Positions 17,092 through 26,401 are shown, counted from the first letter of the stretch. The stretch: 64,000 bases of DNA from Paracoccus fontiphilus (GCF_017356265.1 NZ_JAFNAW010000016.1:1-64000), one strand, 5' to 3'. Program-made: numbers and translations. Notes: generated by a model from the sequence alone, not told the origin.

Positions 17092-17129
17092 GCCGGGCGG
17101 GGCGGGGAGGAGGAGACGCCCCGCCCGGC
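17092..17129 (-). other. Long intercistronic hairpin after binding-protein gene
   Basis: GCCGGGCGGGGC and GCCCCGCCCGGC form 12 perfect pairs around a 14-base loop, immediately after the stop codon of the second solute-binding protein. There is no T tract. Such hairpins typically protect the upstream message and lower expression of the genes beyond. Confidence 0.65.
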
Positions 17130-17138
17130 AAAGGCCGG

Positions 17139-18068
17139 TCACTTGCGGTAACCGGCCATGTTGGCGGGGGTGACCGGCTCGAAGGGAATCCAGTGTTCGG
17201 CCTCGACCGTTTCGCCCGCAGCGGCGGCGACGGCGGCGCGGACCGCCTGCTCGCCCTGGCCGGTGGCGTTCTGATAGACGGTCACGTCCATCTGCCCGGC
17301 CTCCATCGCGGCCAGCCCGTCGGCGGTGGCGTCGATACCCGCGATGACGATGTCGCCCTTGCCGGTGGTGGCGGCCAAAGCCTGAGCCGCGCCGATCGCC
17401 ATCTCGTCGTTGTTGGCGACGATGGCATCGAAGTCGAGGCCCGCTGTCATCCAGGACGTGACCAGATCCTGCGCCTGCACGCGATTCCAGTTGGCGACCT
17501 GCTTCTCGACGATCTCGACCGGGCATTCGGGGGTGGCGAAGGCCTCCTCGACCATCTGCGTGCGCACATGGGCGGCGTGGTTTTCCAGCGGACCCATCAG
17601 GATCACGGCCTTGGCGTCCTCGCGGCCCTTCAGCGCCTCGCAGACGGCGGCAGCTTCCAGGCGGCCCGCGTCGGTTTCCTGCGATCCGACATAGCCGGTG
17701 CCGGCGGGCATCCCGGTTTCGAGCTCGGCGGGCGGGTGGTTCACGTAGATCAGCGGGATGCCCGCGCCGGTGGCGGCGGCGGTGATCGCGGCGGTGCTGT
17801 CGCCGTCGACCGCGTTCACGATGATCGCATCAACACCGTTGGCCACGAAGTTCTGGACCTGGTTCAACTGCTTGGCCACGTCCAGTTGCGCGTCCTCGAC
17901 CAACAGGGTGACGCCGGGGGTCTTTTCGGCCTCGGCGCGGATGCCGTTCAGAAGGATCGTCAGGAAGGGGTTGTCGAACGAGGTCATGGAAACGCCGATC
18001 TGCGTGTCGGCCATGGCCGGGGCGGCGAGGCTGAGGCACAGGGCGGTGGTGGCGATCAGTCTGGTCAT
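17139..18068 (-). CDS. Sugar/inositol ABC transporter substrate-binding protein (second copy)
   Basis: This 309-aa periplasmic-binding-protein-4-type protein has a Sec signal (MTRLIATTALCLSLAAPAMA) and the mature start DTQIGVSMTSFDNPFLTIL. Segments [29 protein letters not shown] and [19 protein letters not shown] are typical of ribose/inositol-binding proteins of CUT2 systems. It is clearly paralogous to the protein at 20783, and the two flank the same ATPase and permease. ATG 18068 was used; an upstream ATG three codons earlier is possible. The likely ligand is an inositol or related sugar alcohol, from context. Confidence 0.88.
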   Translation of the reverse strand: MTRLIATTALCLSLAAPAMADTQIGVSMTSFDNPFLTILLNGIRAEAEKTPGVTLLVEDAQLDVAKQLNQVQNFVANGVDAIIVNAVDGDSTAAITAAATGAGIPLIYVNHPPAELETGMPAGTGYVGSQETDAGRLEAAAVCEALKGREDAKAVILMGPLENHAAHVRTQMVEEAFATPECPVEIVEKQVANWNRVQAQDLVTSWMTAGLDFDAIVANNDEMAIGAAQALAATTGKGDIVIAGIDATADGLAAMEAGQMDVTVYQNATGQGEQAVRAAVAAAAGETVEAEHWIPFEPVTPANMAGYRK

Positions 18069-18151
18069 GGGGTGCATCCTGTCGGTTCTGGTCGTGTCTG
18101 GTGAACCGGCGCAAGCCGGGGGGCGGTCCGAAAGCCGGGCCGCGCGTTGAT

Positions 18152-19171
18152 TCAGCTTGTTTTCCGGCGCTTCCTTTGCCGGTGGACATCGGCCACCACG
18201 GCGGCGACGACGATGGCGCCCTTGATCATTTCCTGGTAGTAGGCGTCGAGCCTGAGGAAGGTGAAGCCCGAGATGATGACCCCGAAGATGATCATCCCGA
18301 TGGCCGTCCCCAGGATCGATCCGCGCCCGCCGTTCAGGGACACGCCGCCGATCACCGCCATGGCGATGGCGTCGAGTTCATAGGCGAGGCCCATGCCGGC
18401 CTGCGCCGTCTGGCCGCGGGCGGCGACTACCATCCCGGCCAGGGCGGCCAGCATCGCGGCGATGACGTAGACCTTGACCAGGTGGCGTTCCACGTCGATG
18501 CCCGAGACACGCGCGGCCTGGGCGTTGGCGCCGATGGCATAGGTGAACTTGCCGTAGCGGGTGTATTTCATCGCCACGTGGAAGATCGCGGCCACGAGGA
18601 TGAAGATCACCACCGGCATCATGCCCGAGCCGATCCAGGCAAAGCCTTCCGTCGGGAACGAGATCGGCTGGCCCTTGGTGTACCACTTGGCAAAGCCGCG
18701 CACCGTGACCATGGTGCCCAGCGTGGCGATGAAGGGCGGGATCTTGGTATAGGCGATCAGCCAGCCGTTGATCAGCCCCACCACGGCCCCGCAGCCGAGA
18801 CCGATCAGCAAGGGCACGATCATCGGCAGGTCGGTCAGCGCGGGATAGACCGCGCGGGCATAGGTGGAGACCTGGGCGAAGGACATGGCGACCATCGCCA
18901 CCGCGCCCACCACCGATCCCGAGGACAGGTCGATCCCGCCCGAGATGATCACCTGCGTCACGCCCACGGCGATGATGCCGATCACGGACACCTGCAGGAT
19001 CATGATCTTGAGCCGGTTCCAGGAAAACAGGAACGACTGGCCCTGAAAGATCCAGCCCAGGATCTCGAAGACCACGGCGATGCCGATCAGGACCAGAAGG
19101 ATGTTCACTTCCGCCGGAAGCTTGCGATGCGAACGCGGCGCGGCGCGGGCGGTGATGTCTTGGCTGCTCAT
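18152..19171 (-). CDS. CUT2-family ABC transporter permease, inositol-type
   Basis: This 339-aa inner-membrane protein has around nine hydrophobic segments, beginning at EVNILLVLIGIAVVFEILGW, and the CUT2 permease hallmark GGIDLSSGSVVG near residue 88. IGANAQAARVSGIDV near residue 220 is the cytoplasmic loop contacting the ATPase, and GRGSILGTAIG is also typical. A cytoplasmic N-terminal stretch of about 20 residues precedes the first helix. One permease gene is present, so it probably forms a homodimer. It lies 13 bases after the ATPase gene and upstream of the second binding protein. Confidence 0.9.
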   Translation of the reverse strand: MSSQDITARAAPRSHRKLPAEVNILLVLIGIAVVFEILGWIFQGQSFLFSWNRLKIMILQVSVIGIIAVGVTQVIISGGIDLSSGSVVGAVAMVAMSFAQVSTYARAVYPALTDLPMIVPLLIGLGCGAVVGLINGWLIAYTKIPPFIATLGTMVTVRGFAKWYTKGQPISFPTEGFAWIGSGMMPVVIFILVAAIFHVAMKYTRYGKFTYAIGANAQAARVSGIDVERHLVKVYVIAAMLAALAGMVVAARGQTAQAGMGLAYELDAIAMAVIGGVSLNGGRGSILGTAIGMIIFGVIISGFTFLRLDAYYQEMIKGAIVVAAVVADVHRQRKRRKTS

Positions 19172-19184
19172 GCGAATGGTTCCC

Positions 19185-20723
19185 TTACTTCGCCGCAAGC
19201 GACATGATCTTGACCTGGTCGGCCTCGGCCCGGTCCAGGAAGCCGGATACGTGGCCCTCGTGCATGACCATGATGCGGTCGGACATGCCCAGAACCTCGG
19301 GCAGTTCCGAGGAGATCATCAGCACGGCCACCCCTTGGGCGGCCAGTTCCGTGATCAGGCGGTGGATTTCGGATTTCGCGCCCACGTCGATGCCGCGGGT
19401 CGGCTCGTCGAGGATCAGGATGCGGGGTTTCGTCAGCAGCCAGCGGGCGATCAGCAGCTTCTGCTGGTTGCCGCCCGACAGGTTTTCCACGGTTTCCTGC
19501 AGGTTCGGGGTCTTGACGCGCAGGGTCTTGGCCATGTCCTCGGCCAGGCGGGTGACCTCGGCCTGCTGGACGAAGCCGTTCTTCACATGGCTGCGGGTGA
19601 TCAGCGCCGACTGGATGTTTTCCAGGCAGTCCAGCGTCAGGAAGCAGCCGGTTTCCTTGCGGTCCTCGGTCAGGAAGGCCATGCCATGGGCCATGGCCTG
19701 GGCGGGGGTCCTGATCGCGACCTCCTGCCCGTCGATCAGGATCTGGCCGCTTTCCACGGGCGTCACGCCGAACAGCGCCTCGGCCACGTTGGACCGCTTG
19801 GACCCGACCAGGCCCGCGAGGCCCAGGATCTCGCCGCGCCGCAGGCTGAAGGACACGTCGTGGAAGACGCCGGGCAGGGTCAGGTTGCGGACCTCCAGGA
19901 TCGTCTCGCCGATGGGGCAGTCGACCTTGGGGAACATGTTGGTGATCTCGCGCCCCACCATCATGCGGATGATGTCGTCGCGGGTCACATCCGATGCATT
20001 GTGGGTGCCCACGTACTTGCCGTCGCGGAAGACGGTGAACTCGTCGGCGATCTCGAACAGCTCGTTCATCTTGTGGGTGATGTAGACGATGCCGATGCCG
20101 CGGCTCCGCAGGTCGCGGATGATGGCGAACAGGTGGTCCACCTCGCGTTCGGTCAGCGCCGACGTGGGTTCGTCCATGATCAGGACGTCCGAGTTGTGGC
20201 TGACCGCCTTGGCAATCTCGACCATCTGCTTCTGCGCGACGGTCAGTTCGCTGACCTGCGCGCGGGGGTCGAGCCTGATGTTCAGGCGGTCGAACAGGTC
20301 GGCGGTCATCTGCGCCATCTTGTTGTGGTCGATCAGGCCGAAGCGGTTCTTCGGCTCGCGCCGGATCCAGATGTTCTCGGCCACCGTCATCCAGTTCATC
20401 AGCGCCAGTTCCTGGTGGATCATCGAAATCCCCTGTTCCAGCGCGTCCAGCGGCGACTTCAGCGCCACCACCTGTCCCCGCAGCCGGATTTCCCCGGCAT
20501 CGGGCTGATACACCCCGGCGATGATCTTCATCAGCGTGGACTTGCCCGCGCCGTTCTCGCCCATCAGCGCGTGGACGGTGCCGGGACGGATGCGCAGCTG
20601 CACGTCATCCAGCGCCAGCACGCCCGGAAACTCCTTGCGGATGCCGCTGATCGACAAGACACCCTCGCGCTCGGTCGCGGCATGAACGCGGTCGATGGCG
20701 GCAGCGGTCCTTGGACTGACCAT
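19185..20723 (-). CDS. CUT2-family sugar ABC transporter ATPase (two nucleotide-binding domains)
   Basis: This 512-aa protein contains two tandem ATPase domains. The first has Walker [10 protein letters not shown], signature-like [14 protein letters not shown] and Walker [12 protein letters not shown]. The second has the degenerate Walker A usual for this class ([16 protein letters not shown]), the signature [15 protein letters not shown] and [12 protein letters not shown]. This is the standard RbsA/MglA-like architecture. ATG 20723 follows the GGAGGACGACC context. It is preceded by a GC hairpin (20751-20774) separating it from the first binding protein. It powers uptake of inositol-type substrates, by context. 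Confidence 0.92.
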   Translation of the reverse strand: MVSPRTAAAIDRVHAATEREGVLSISGIRKEFPGVLALDDVQLRIRPGTVHALMGENGAGKSTLMKIIAGVYQPDAGEIRLRGQVVALKSPLDALEQGISMIHQELALMNWMTVAENIWIRREPKNRFGLIDHNKMAQMTADLFDRLNIRLDPRAQVSELTVAQKQMVEIAKAVSHNSDVLIMDEPTSALTEREVDHLFAIIRDLRSRGIGIVYITHKMNELFEIADEFTVFRDGKYVGTHNASDVTRDDIIRMMVGREITNMFPKVDCPIGETILEVRNLTLPGVFHDVSFSLRRGEILGLAGLVGSKRSNVAEALFGVTPVESGQILIDGQEVAIRTPAQAMAHGMAFLTEDRKETGCFLTLDCLENIQSALITRSHVKNGFVQQAEVTRLAEDMAKTLRVKTPNLQETVENLSGGNQQKLLIARWLLTKPRILILDEPTRGIDVGAKSEIHRLITELAAQGVAVLMISSELPEVLGMSDRIMVMHEGHVSGFLDRAEADQVKIMSLAAK

Positions 20724-20750
20724 GGTCGTCCTCCGGTTGGGGAAAAGGGT

Positions 20751-20774
20751 GCCGGGGCGCGGGTCCGCCCCGGC
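20751..20774 (-). other. Intercistronic hairpin after first binding-protein gene
   Basis: GCCGGGGCG, 6-base loop, CGCCCCGGC: nine perfect pairs starting 8 bases after the stop codon of the binding-protein gene at 20783. It has no T tract. Placement mirrors the hairpin after the second binding protein. Confidence 0.6.
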
Positions 20775-20782
20775 AGAAAGGC

Positions 20783-21724
20783 TCAGTTCTTCGCCTGGTA
20801 GTCGGCAAGGTTCGCGGGCGTCACCAGCTCGAAGGGCACGTAGACCTTGCTTTCCACGGCCTCGCCGCGCGCCAGCTTGACGGCGGCGTCCACCGCGCCC
20901 TGCCCTTGGCCCGCCGCATTCTGAAACACGCTCACGTCCAGGTCGCCCGCTTCCATCGCGGCCAGCGCGTCCTGCGTGGCGTCCACGCCGCCGATGATCA
21001 CGTCGTCCATCGACCGGCCCGCCGATTTCAGCGCCTGGATCGCGCCAATGGCCATTTCGTCGTTGTTGGAAATCACCGCGTCGAATTCGATGCCCGAGGT
21101 GATCCAGTTCGTCATCAGGTCGGCGGCCTGGGTGCGCGACCAGTTGGCGGTCTGCTCCTCGACGATGGTGATGAAGCTGCATTCGGGCGTGGCGATCACG
21201 TCCTTGATGTCCTGGGTGCGCATCCGCGCCGCCTGGTTCGACAACTCGCCCATCAGGACCACGGCCTTGGCCTCGGTCTTGCCGGCCTCCTTCAGCAGGC
21301 GGCAGATTTCCTGGGTTTCCAGCGTGCCGGACTCTTTCTCGTCGGAGGCCACAAAGGCCTGCTTCTCGGGCAGGTCATCGACGTTGACCGGCTCGCGGTT
21401 CACGTAGACCAGCGGGATGCCCGCGTCGGCGGCAGCCTGCGACATGGCGACGGTGGCGTCGGTGTCCACGGGGTTCACGATGATCGCGTCCACACCCGAG
21501 GCCACGAAGTTCTGGATCTGGTTCAGCTGCTTGCCGACGTCGTTCTGCGCGTCCTCGATCTGCAGGGTCACGCCGTCCAAGGTGGCGGCATGGTCCTGCA
21601 TCCCGTTGCGCAGGACGGTCAGGAAGTTGTCGTCGAACAGGGCCATGGATACCCCGATATTCTCGGCCTGGGCAGCCGTTCCCAGCAGCGCGCAGATCGC
21701 GGTCGCCGTCAGCAGTCGCTTCAT
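20783..21724 (-). CDS. Sugar/inositol ABC transporter substrate-binding protein (first copy)
   Basis: This 313-aa protein has a Sec signal ([20 protein letters not shown]) and the mature start [18 protein letters not shown]. Conserved CUT2 binding-protein segments are [44 protein letters not shown] and [13 protein letters not shown]. It is the first gene of the transport and inositol block and lies downstream of a 250-base regulatory gap. Its similarity to the second copy at 17139 is evident along the whole length, implying duplication. Ligand inferred to be an inositol or a similar polyol. Confidence 0.9.
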   Translation of the reverse strand: MKRLLTATAICALLGTAAQAENIGVSMALFDDNFLTVLRNGMQDHAATLDGVTLQIEDAQNDVGKQLNQIQNFVASGVDAIIVNPVDTDATVAMSQAAADAGIPLVYVNREPVNVDDLPEKQAFVASDEKESGTLETQEICRLLKEAGKTEAKAVVLMGELSNQAARMRTQDIKDVIATPECSFITIVEEQTANWSRTQAADLMTNWITSGIEFDAVISNNDEMAIGAIQALKSAGRSMDDVIIGGVDATQDALAAMEAGDLDVSVFQNAAGQGQGAVDAAVKLARGEAVESKVYVPFELVTPANLADYQAKN

Positions 21725-21977
21725 GGTCTTCCCTCCACTGATGGTGCACCGGGCACCTTTATTCGTTACCTCGCGCCAGAAGGGTGCAGGCCATCGCCCC
21801 TGCCACGGCAGGGTTCAGGTCGGTCCGGTCTCTGGCAGGCGGCGACGATTCTCCTCAAGGCTCGTCGCAAGAGGAAGATCACGAAAGCGCGCGCTTCGGT
21901 CAATCGCGGCGTGGTCCGCGAAACCCTCATTCATGATGGAAAATGATGCCCGTGATGATGGTTTACCATCAAATGCG
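21725..21977. promoter_or_regulatory. Regulatory gap upstream of the transport/inositol operon
   Basis: This 253-base gap should hold the promoter of the leftward transporter-iol block. It contains GAAACCCTCA at 21920-21929, the motif shared with the operator-like sites at 23045, 25270 and 26327. It also holds a separate perfect dyad TGATGGTTTACCATCA at 21956-21971 (7-bp arms). The right end is AT-richer than its surroundings. Regulator binding by one of the two nearby LacI proteins is inference. Confidence 0.55.
21956..21971. promoter_or_regulatory. Palindromic operator candidate TGATGGTTTACCATCA
   Basis: Seven-base arms TGATGGT and ACCATCA around TT, six bases before the end of the LacI-type gene and upstream of the binding-protein gene. 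Size and symmetry suit a LacI-family dimer, though the central CG typical of many LacI operators is absent. Confidence 0.45.
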
Positions 21978-23006
21978 TCACAGGCTTTCCGGCGTCCAGA
22001 TCTGGAAGGGCAGGAAACGCTGGCCGGGATTGTCCGTCAGCCCGTGTTCGCGGGCATGGATCATCAGGGCGATGGTTTCCTCGCAGACCTGCCGCAGGGG
22101 CGTGCTGATGACGACCGACAGCGTGCGGTCCTGCAAGGCCTCGCGCGAATCCGGCGTCAGTTCGTTCACCACCAGGACCACGTCGCCGGGCTTGCGCAGT
22201 TCGCGCAGCGCGGCGATGGCGCCTTCCATCCCGCCGCCCGCGCAATAGATGCCGACGATGTCGTTGTGCCGTTCCAGCAGTTCGGTCACGGCTTCATAGG
22301 TCAGTTGCCGCGTTTCCAGGTTGACCTGGGGGTTCAGCAGCTCGAACTCGGGCGCGTATTCGCGAAAATAGCTGCGAAAGCCGGTTTCGCGCAGTTCGTG
22401 TCCGTGAAAGCGGTGCCCGCCGATGAAGACGGCGACCTTTCCCGGCCTCCTGGTGATCTTGGAAATCAGCCAGCCGACCGAGCGGCCCACCTTGATGTTG
22501 TTGGTGCCGACATAGCTTTCGCGCACCCCCTGGGCGAAATCCGACAGCAGGGAAAAGGTCGGGATGCCGCGCAGGCGCAGGTCGGCGACGGCCGCCGTGA
22601 CCTTGTGGTGGTCCAGTCCGGTCGCCGCCACCGCATCCACCTTGCCCGCCAGCGAGGCCAGCAGCTGTTCCAGTTCCCCCGGCAGGGTGGATTGGGCAAA
22701 GCGCACCGTCACCCGCAGCCGGTGCGAGGAGACCTGGGCCGCCTGCTCCTGGAATTCGCGCGCGAAGTCCTGGTAGAAGGGGTGGCGTTCCTTCTGCAGG
22801 ATCAGCGCGACATGCAGTTCGGGCAGTTCGGCCATCAGCCGCGCGCGGATGGCGTTCGCGCCGTGATAGCCGATGCGCTGCGCGGCCTCCTGCACGCGCC
22901 GCGCGGTTTCCTCGCGCACCTTCAGGCGCCCGTTCAGCACGCGGTCGGCGGTGGCAAGGCTGACGCCCGCCTCGCGCGCCAGATCGGCAATGGTCGGACG
23001 GCGCAT
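21978..23006 (-). CDS. LacI-family transcriptional regulator of the inositol block
   Basis: This 342-aa protein has the LacI helix-turn-helix at its N-terminus (TIADLAREAGVSLATADRVLNGR, residues about 4-26), with VQEAAQRIGYH completing the hinge region. A periplasmic-binding-protein-like ligand domain follows (HPFYQDFAREFQEQA, YVGTNNIKVGRSVGWLI, GIYCAGGGMEGA). It lies directly upstream of the transporter operon on the same strand, which suggests it controls that operon, probably as a repressor released by an inositol or its keto form. ATG 23006 begins MRRPTIADL; the upstream in-frame Met codons add non-family sequence. GAAACCCTCA on its coding strand lies 38 bases before the start. Confidence 0.88.
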   Translation of the reverse strand: MRRPTIADLAREAGVSLATADRVLNGRLKVREETARRVQEAAQRIGYHGANAIRARLMAELPELHVALILQKERHPFYQDFAREFQEQAAQVSSHRLRVTVRFAQSTLPGELEQLLASLAGKVDAVAATGLDHHKVTAAVADLRLRGIPTFSLLSDFAQGVRESYVGTNNIKVGRSVGWLISKITRRPGKVAVFIGGHRFHGHELRETGFRSYFREYAPEFELLNPQVNLETRQLTYEAVTELLERHNDIVGIYCAGGGMEGAIAALRELRKPGDVVLVVNELTPDSREALQDRTLSVVISTPLRQVCEETIALMIHAREHGLTDNPGQRFLPFQIWTPESL

Positions 23007-23044
23007 CGGGACCCCTTCGGCTGTGACGTGACCCGTCAAGCATC

Positions 23045-23054
23045 TGAGGGTTTC
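23045..23054. promoter_or_regulatory. Shared operator half-motif TGAGGGTTTC
   Basis: Reverse complement of GAAACCCTCA, in the 66-base gap between the LacI-type gene (start 23006) and the dehydrogenase ending at 23073. The same ten bases occur at 21920, inside 25270-25286 and inside 26327-26344. Confidence 0.5.
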
Positions 23055-23072
23055 ATATCATCACCCCGCTCG

Positions 23073-24071
23073 TCAAGGATGCCAGCCGCCCCCCACATCG
23101 ACCGGCTGCCCCGTCGCGATGGACATCAGGGCGGCTTCCGCCAGCCTCTGCGCCTCGTAGCCGTCGCGGATGCCGGCCAGCGGCGCAGGGCCACCTTGCA
23201 GCCAGGCCGCGAAGGCCTCCATCTCGGCGCGGTACGCGGCCTCGAAGCGGGCGATGAAATAATCCATGGGCGGCGCGGTCCTCTGGCCCGCCGGTCCCGC
23301 GATGCGGATGTCGGTCTGCGGTCGGTTGTCGATGAACAGGACCTCGGACGCGCAATGCGCCTCGAGCCGCTGGTCGTAGCCCAAGGGACCGCGGCGGTTG
23401 TTGGTCATCGTCACCATGCGCCCCGATCCCGTCAGCATCGTCACGGCCAGCGTGTCGATGTCGCCCGCTGCCCCGATCGCACCGTCGATCTGGCAGTTGC
23501 CGACGGCATAGACGGTCGCGATCTCCTCGCCGCACATGAAGCGGGCCTGGTCGAAGTCGTGGATCGCCTGGTCGCGCAGCATTCCCCCCGACCGGCGGAC
23601 ATAGTCGACGGGGGGAGGCGCGGGGTCGCGGGTATGCATCACCAACTGCTCCAGCCGCCCCGAGGCGCCGGAAGCGATGCGGTCCCGCACCCCCCGGAAG
23701 TTCGGGTCGTAGCGGCGCTGGAAGCCCATCATGCAACGGATGCCCGAAGCCTCGACCGCCTCGGTCACGCGTGCGACCGTGGGCCAGTCCAGCGAGATCG
23801 GCTTTTCGCAGAACGCCGCCAGCCCGCGCCGGGCGGCCGCCAGCAGCAATTCCGCATGGCTGTCGGTGGAGGAACAGATGACGATGCCGTCCAGATCGTC
23901 GGACAGCGCGTCATCCGCCGATGACCGCCGTGCGCCAAGCCGCGTGGCCAGCGCCTGGCAGTCGGCCAGCGGATCGACCAGATGCGCGACGGTGACGCCG
24001 GTGATCGCGGCGGCATTGCAGGCGTGGACCGCGCCGATGCGGCCCGCGCCGAAGATGGCCAGCCGGGTCAT
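23073..24071 (-). CDS. Gfo/Idh/MocA dehydrogenase, inositol-dehydrogenase-like
   Basis: This 332-aa enzyme has the Rossmann motif AIFGAGRIGAVHACN at its start, the family CEKPISLDW near residue 90, and a substrate-site segment SGGMLRDQAIHDFDQARF. That segment carries the His/Asp arrangement of inositol 2-dehydrogenases (G-DQAIHDFD). It is more IolG-like than its neighbour at 24068, whose stop codon overlaps its start by 4 bases. The pair is probably controlled by the LacI regulator at 25284. Substrate may be a different inositol stereoisomer or a related sugar; unresolved. Confidence 0.85.
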   Translation of the reverse strand: MTRLAIFGAGRIGAVHACNAAAITGVTVAHLVDPLADCQALATRLGARRSSADDALSDDLDGIVICSSTDSHAELLLAAARRGLAAFCEKPISLDWPTVARVTEAVEASGIRCMMGFQRRYDPNFRGVRDRIASGASGRLEQLVMHTRDPAPPPVDYVRRSGGMLRDQAIHDFDQARFMCGEEIATVYAVGNCQIDGAIGAAGDIDTLAVTMLTGSGRMVTMTNNRRGPLGYDQRLEAHCASEVLFIDNRPQTDIRIAGPAGQRTAPPMDYFIARFEAAYRAEMEAFAAWLQGGPAPLAGIRDGYEAQRLAEAALMSIATGQPVDVGGGWHP

Positions 24072-25210
24072 GCCCAGGCCTCCGCCTCGATCCGGTCCAC
24101 GCGGACCCAGGCGCCGCTGTCGCAGGAGGCCAGCACGGCATCGACCACGGCGGCGGTATGGACGGCTGCGGTGAAATCAGGCCAGGCGGGCGTGCCTTCG
24201 GCGATGGCGCGGATGAATTCGGCCATCTCCACCACGATCATGTCGTTGTAGCCGAAGCCATGCCCCGCGCCGATGCAGAAGCGGCCATAATCGCCATGCC
24301 CCGGCGCGGCCAGGATCGTGCGGAAACCCTGCCGCCCCTTGCGGTCGGCGGCGTCATAGAACTGCAGCTCGCCCATCCGTTCCTGATCGAAGCGCACCGT
24401 GCCCCTGGTCCCCACGACCTCGTAGGTCAGGCCCATCTTGCGACCCGCATGGATTCGGCTGGCCGTGATGCTGCCCGGCACGCCGGATGCGAAGCGCAGC
24501 AGGATCTGCGCCTGATCGTCGTTCTCGACCGCCGCCATGCCGCTTGCTGCCGGGCGCTGCGCATGGACGGTCTGGCGCATCCCCACCACCTCGGCCATCG
24601 GGCCGCACAGGAAATGCGCCAGGTTGATCGCGTGGCTGGCGATGTCGCCAAGCGCCCCGGCACGGCCGACCTGGGCCGCGACCTGCCGCCAGTCATGGGG
24701 CAGCGACGGGTCCATCAGGTAATCCTCGACATGGGTGGCGCTGAAATGGATCACCTCGCCGATCTCTCCGCCCGCGACGATCTGGTGCGCAAGCTGGGTC
24801 GCGGGGTTCTTGATGTAGTTGAAGCCGGTCATCGTGACCCGCCCGCTGGCCTGGGCGGCGCGTGCCATCTGCGCCGCCTCGCGCGCCGTGCGGCCCAGCG
24901 GCTTTTCGCACAGCACATGCTTGCCCGCCTGCAGGGCCGCCACGGCCATGTCCGCGTGCAGGAAGGTGGGCGAGGCGATGGCGACCGCCGCCACGTCCTT
25001 CGCCGCCAGCACCTCGCGCCAGTCGCCCGTGCCGCGTTCGAATCCGAAGTCGCGCGCCCGGCGTTCCGCCCCCGCCGCGTCCGTTGTCGCGATGACGCGT
25101 CTGGCCGCGCGATGCGGCATCTCGTACACCGTCGAGACCTGCGACAGCGCGATGGCATAGGCCTTGCCCATGTAGCCCGCGCCGATGACGCCAAAGCCGA
25201 TATCCGTCAT
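24068..25210 (-). CDS. Gfo/Idh/MocA family oxidoreductase
   Basis: This 380-aa enzyme opens GFGVIGAGYMGKAYA (NAD-binding) and has the CEKPLGRTAREA motif near residue 100 and a GDIASHAINLAHFLCG segment where the catalytic His/Asp region lies. AGHGFGYNDMIVVEMAEFIRAI near the end is typical of dehydrogenases in inositol and sugar clusters. It starts 59 bases downstream of an operator-like palindrome that overlaps the stop codon of the LacI gene at 25284. Its last bases overlap the next dehydrogenase, so the two are co-translated. Substrate unknown. Confidence 0.85.
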   Translation of the reverse strand: MTDIGFGVIGAGYMGKAYAIALSQVSTVYEMPHRAARRVIATTDAAGAERRARDFGFERGTGDWREVLAAKDVAAVAIASPTFLHADMAVAALQAGKHVLCEKPLGRTAREAAQMARAAQASGRVTMTGFNYIKNPATQLAHQIVAGGEIGEVIHFSATHVEDYLMDPSLPHDWRQVAAQVGRAGALGDIASHAINLAHFLCGPMAEVVGMRQTVHAQRPAASGMAAVENDDQAQILLRFASGVPGSITASRIHAGRKMGLTYEVVGTRGTVRFDQERMGELQFYDAADRKGRQGFRTILAAPGHGDYGRFCIGAGHGFGYNDMIVVEMAEFIRAIAEGTPAWPDFTAAVHTAAVVDAVLASCDSGAWVRVDRIEAEAWA

Positions 25211-25269
25211 GATCCCCCCTTGTTCCCGGACAGGCTAGGGGGCAGCCGGTTGCCGCTTCAAGCAGGGGG

Positions 25270-25286
25270 TTGAGGGGAAACCCTCA
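25270..25286. promoter_or_regulatory. Operator-like palindrome TTGAGGGGAAACCCTCA
   Basis: Arms TGAGGG and CCCTCA around GAAA, overlapping the stop codon of the LacI gene and lying upstream of the dehydrogenase pair. The same 17 bases appear in the opposite orientation at 26327-26344, on the other side of the same regulator gene. Confidence 0.65.
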
Positions 25287-26294
25287 GGCGCTCTCGGGCA
25301 TGACGATCTGGATCTCGGTGGCGATGGACGCGGCCTCGCCCTCCAGCCGGCCGATCAGGCGGGCCAGGGTTTCGACCGCAAGCCGCGCCTCGAGCATGGG
25401 CTTCTGGTCGATGACGGCCTGCACCCTGCGGTCCCGCAGCATGAGGCGGCGGTCGGGCGTCAGTTCGTGGGTGACGATGGCGATCGGGCGGGACCGGCGG
25501 ATGGGCGCCAGCGCCGCCACCAGGTCCGAACAGCCGGTCGTGCACAGATAGACGCCCCGCAGGTCGGGGTTCGCGCGCGCGGCGCGCAGGGCCATGGCGG
25601 CGGCGGTCGCCTTGTCCTCGTGCGTTTCCAGAACGTCGCAGACGCGCACCGCAGGGTGGCGTTCCGCCAGCACGTCGATGAAGCCGCCGCTGCGCGCGCC
25701 GTGGCCCGGCATGTCGAAGCGGCCGATCAGGACCAGCGCCTCGCCCCCGCCCTGGCCGATCAGATAGCCCATCAGGTCGCCCGCCACCCGGCCCGACTGG
25801 CGGTCGTCGGGACCCACGAAGGCGGCGCGGGTGCGGGCGGGGACGTCGTCGGCCATCGTCACCACGGGGATGCGCGGGGGCAGCGCCTCGATCGCCGCGA
25901 CCACCTGCGGGGCGGCGGGCACGGTCAGGATCATGCCGTCGGCCCAGGCGGCGGCGCGCGCGATCCGGGCCGCGATCAGATCCGGCCGGGCCGGATCGAC
26001 ATGCTCGACCTGGAACAGCAGGTTCAGGTCGCGGTGGATGGCGCGGGCCTGTTCGATCCCTTGGCGCAACTGGTCGTGGAAGGGGTTCGACGGCGGCTGG
26101 ATCAGGATCGCCACGCGCTTGGCCAGCGTGGGCCTGATCGCCAGGTGGCGATCCAGCCCCAGCCGCCGCGCAGCCTTCAGGATCGCGGCTTCCTTGTCCG
26201 CCGACACCCCGCCGCGCCGGTTCACCACCCGGTCCACGGTCGCAACCGACACGCCCGCGGCCCGGGCCACATCCTCCAACGTCACTTTCGCCAT
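25284..26294 (-). CDS. LacI-family transcriptional regulator (second)
   Basis: This 336-aa protein has an N-terminal helix-turn-helix (TLEDVARAAGVSVATVDRVVN, residues about 5-25) and a sugar-binding-like effector domain (NPFHDQLRQGIEQARAIH, FVGPDDRQSGRVAGDLMGYL, CTTGCSDLVAALAPI). The gene is flanked on both sides by the same palindrome, one copy between it and the divergent gene at 26402 and one overlapping its stop before 25210. It therefore probably represses itself, the divergent isomerase/dehydrogenase pair and the downstream dehydrogenase pair. It differs from the LacI protein at 21978 in sequence, so the two may respond to different ligands. Confidence 0.88.
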   Translation of the reverse strand: MAKVTLEDVARAAGVSVATVDRVVNRRGGVSADKEAAILKAARRLGLDRHLAIRPTLAKRVAILIQPPSNPFHDQLRQGIEQARAIHRDLNLLFQVEHVDPARPDLIAARIARAAAWADGMILTVPAAPQVVAAIEALPPRIPVVTMADDVPARTRAAFVGPDDRQSGRVAGDLMGYLIGQGGGEALVLIGRFDMPGHGARSGGFIDVLAERHPAVRVCDVLETHEDKATAAAMALRAARANPDLRGVYLCTTGCSDLVAALAPIRRSRPIAIVTHELTPDRRLMLRDRRVQAVIDQKPMLEARLAVETLARLIGRLEGEAASIATEIQIVMPESA

Positions 26295-26326
26295 GGTGCC
26301 CCCCTTATGCGCGCGACAGTGGCGGA

Positions 26327-26344
26327 TTGAGGGTTTCCCCTCAA
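26327..26344. promoter_or_regulatory. Operator-like palindrome TTGAGGGTTTCCCCTCAA
   Basis: Seven-base arms TTGAGGG and CCCTCAA around TTTC, in the divergent gap between the LacI gene (start 26294) and the gene starting at 26402. It is the inverted copy of the site at 25270. Confidence 0.7.
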
Positions 26345-26401
26345 GACATTCCTTCGTGCGGCGCCTTGTGACGGCTAATCATGCCGGTGACGGAGGACAC
26401 C

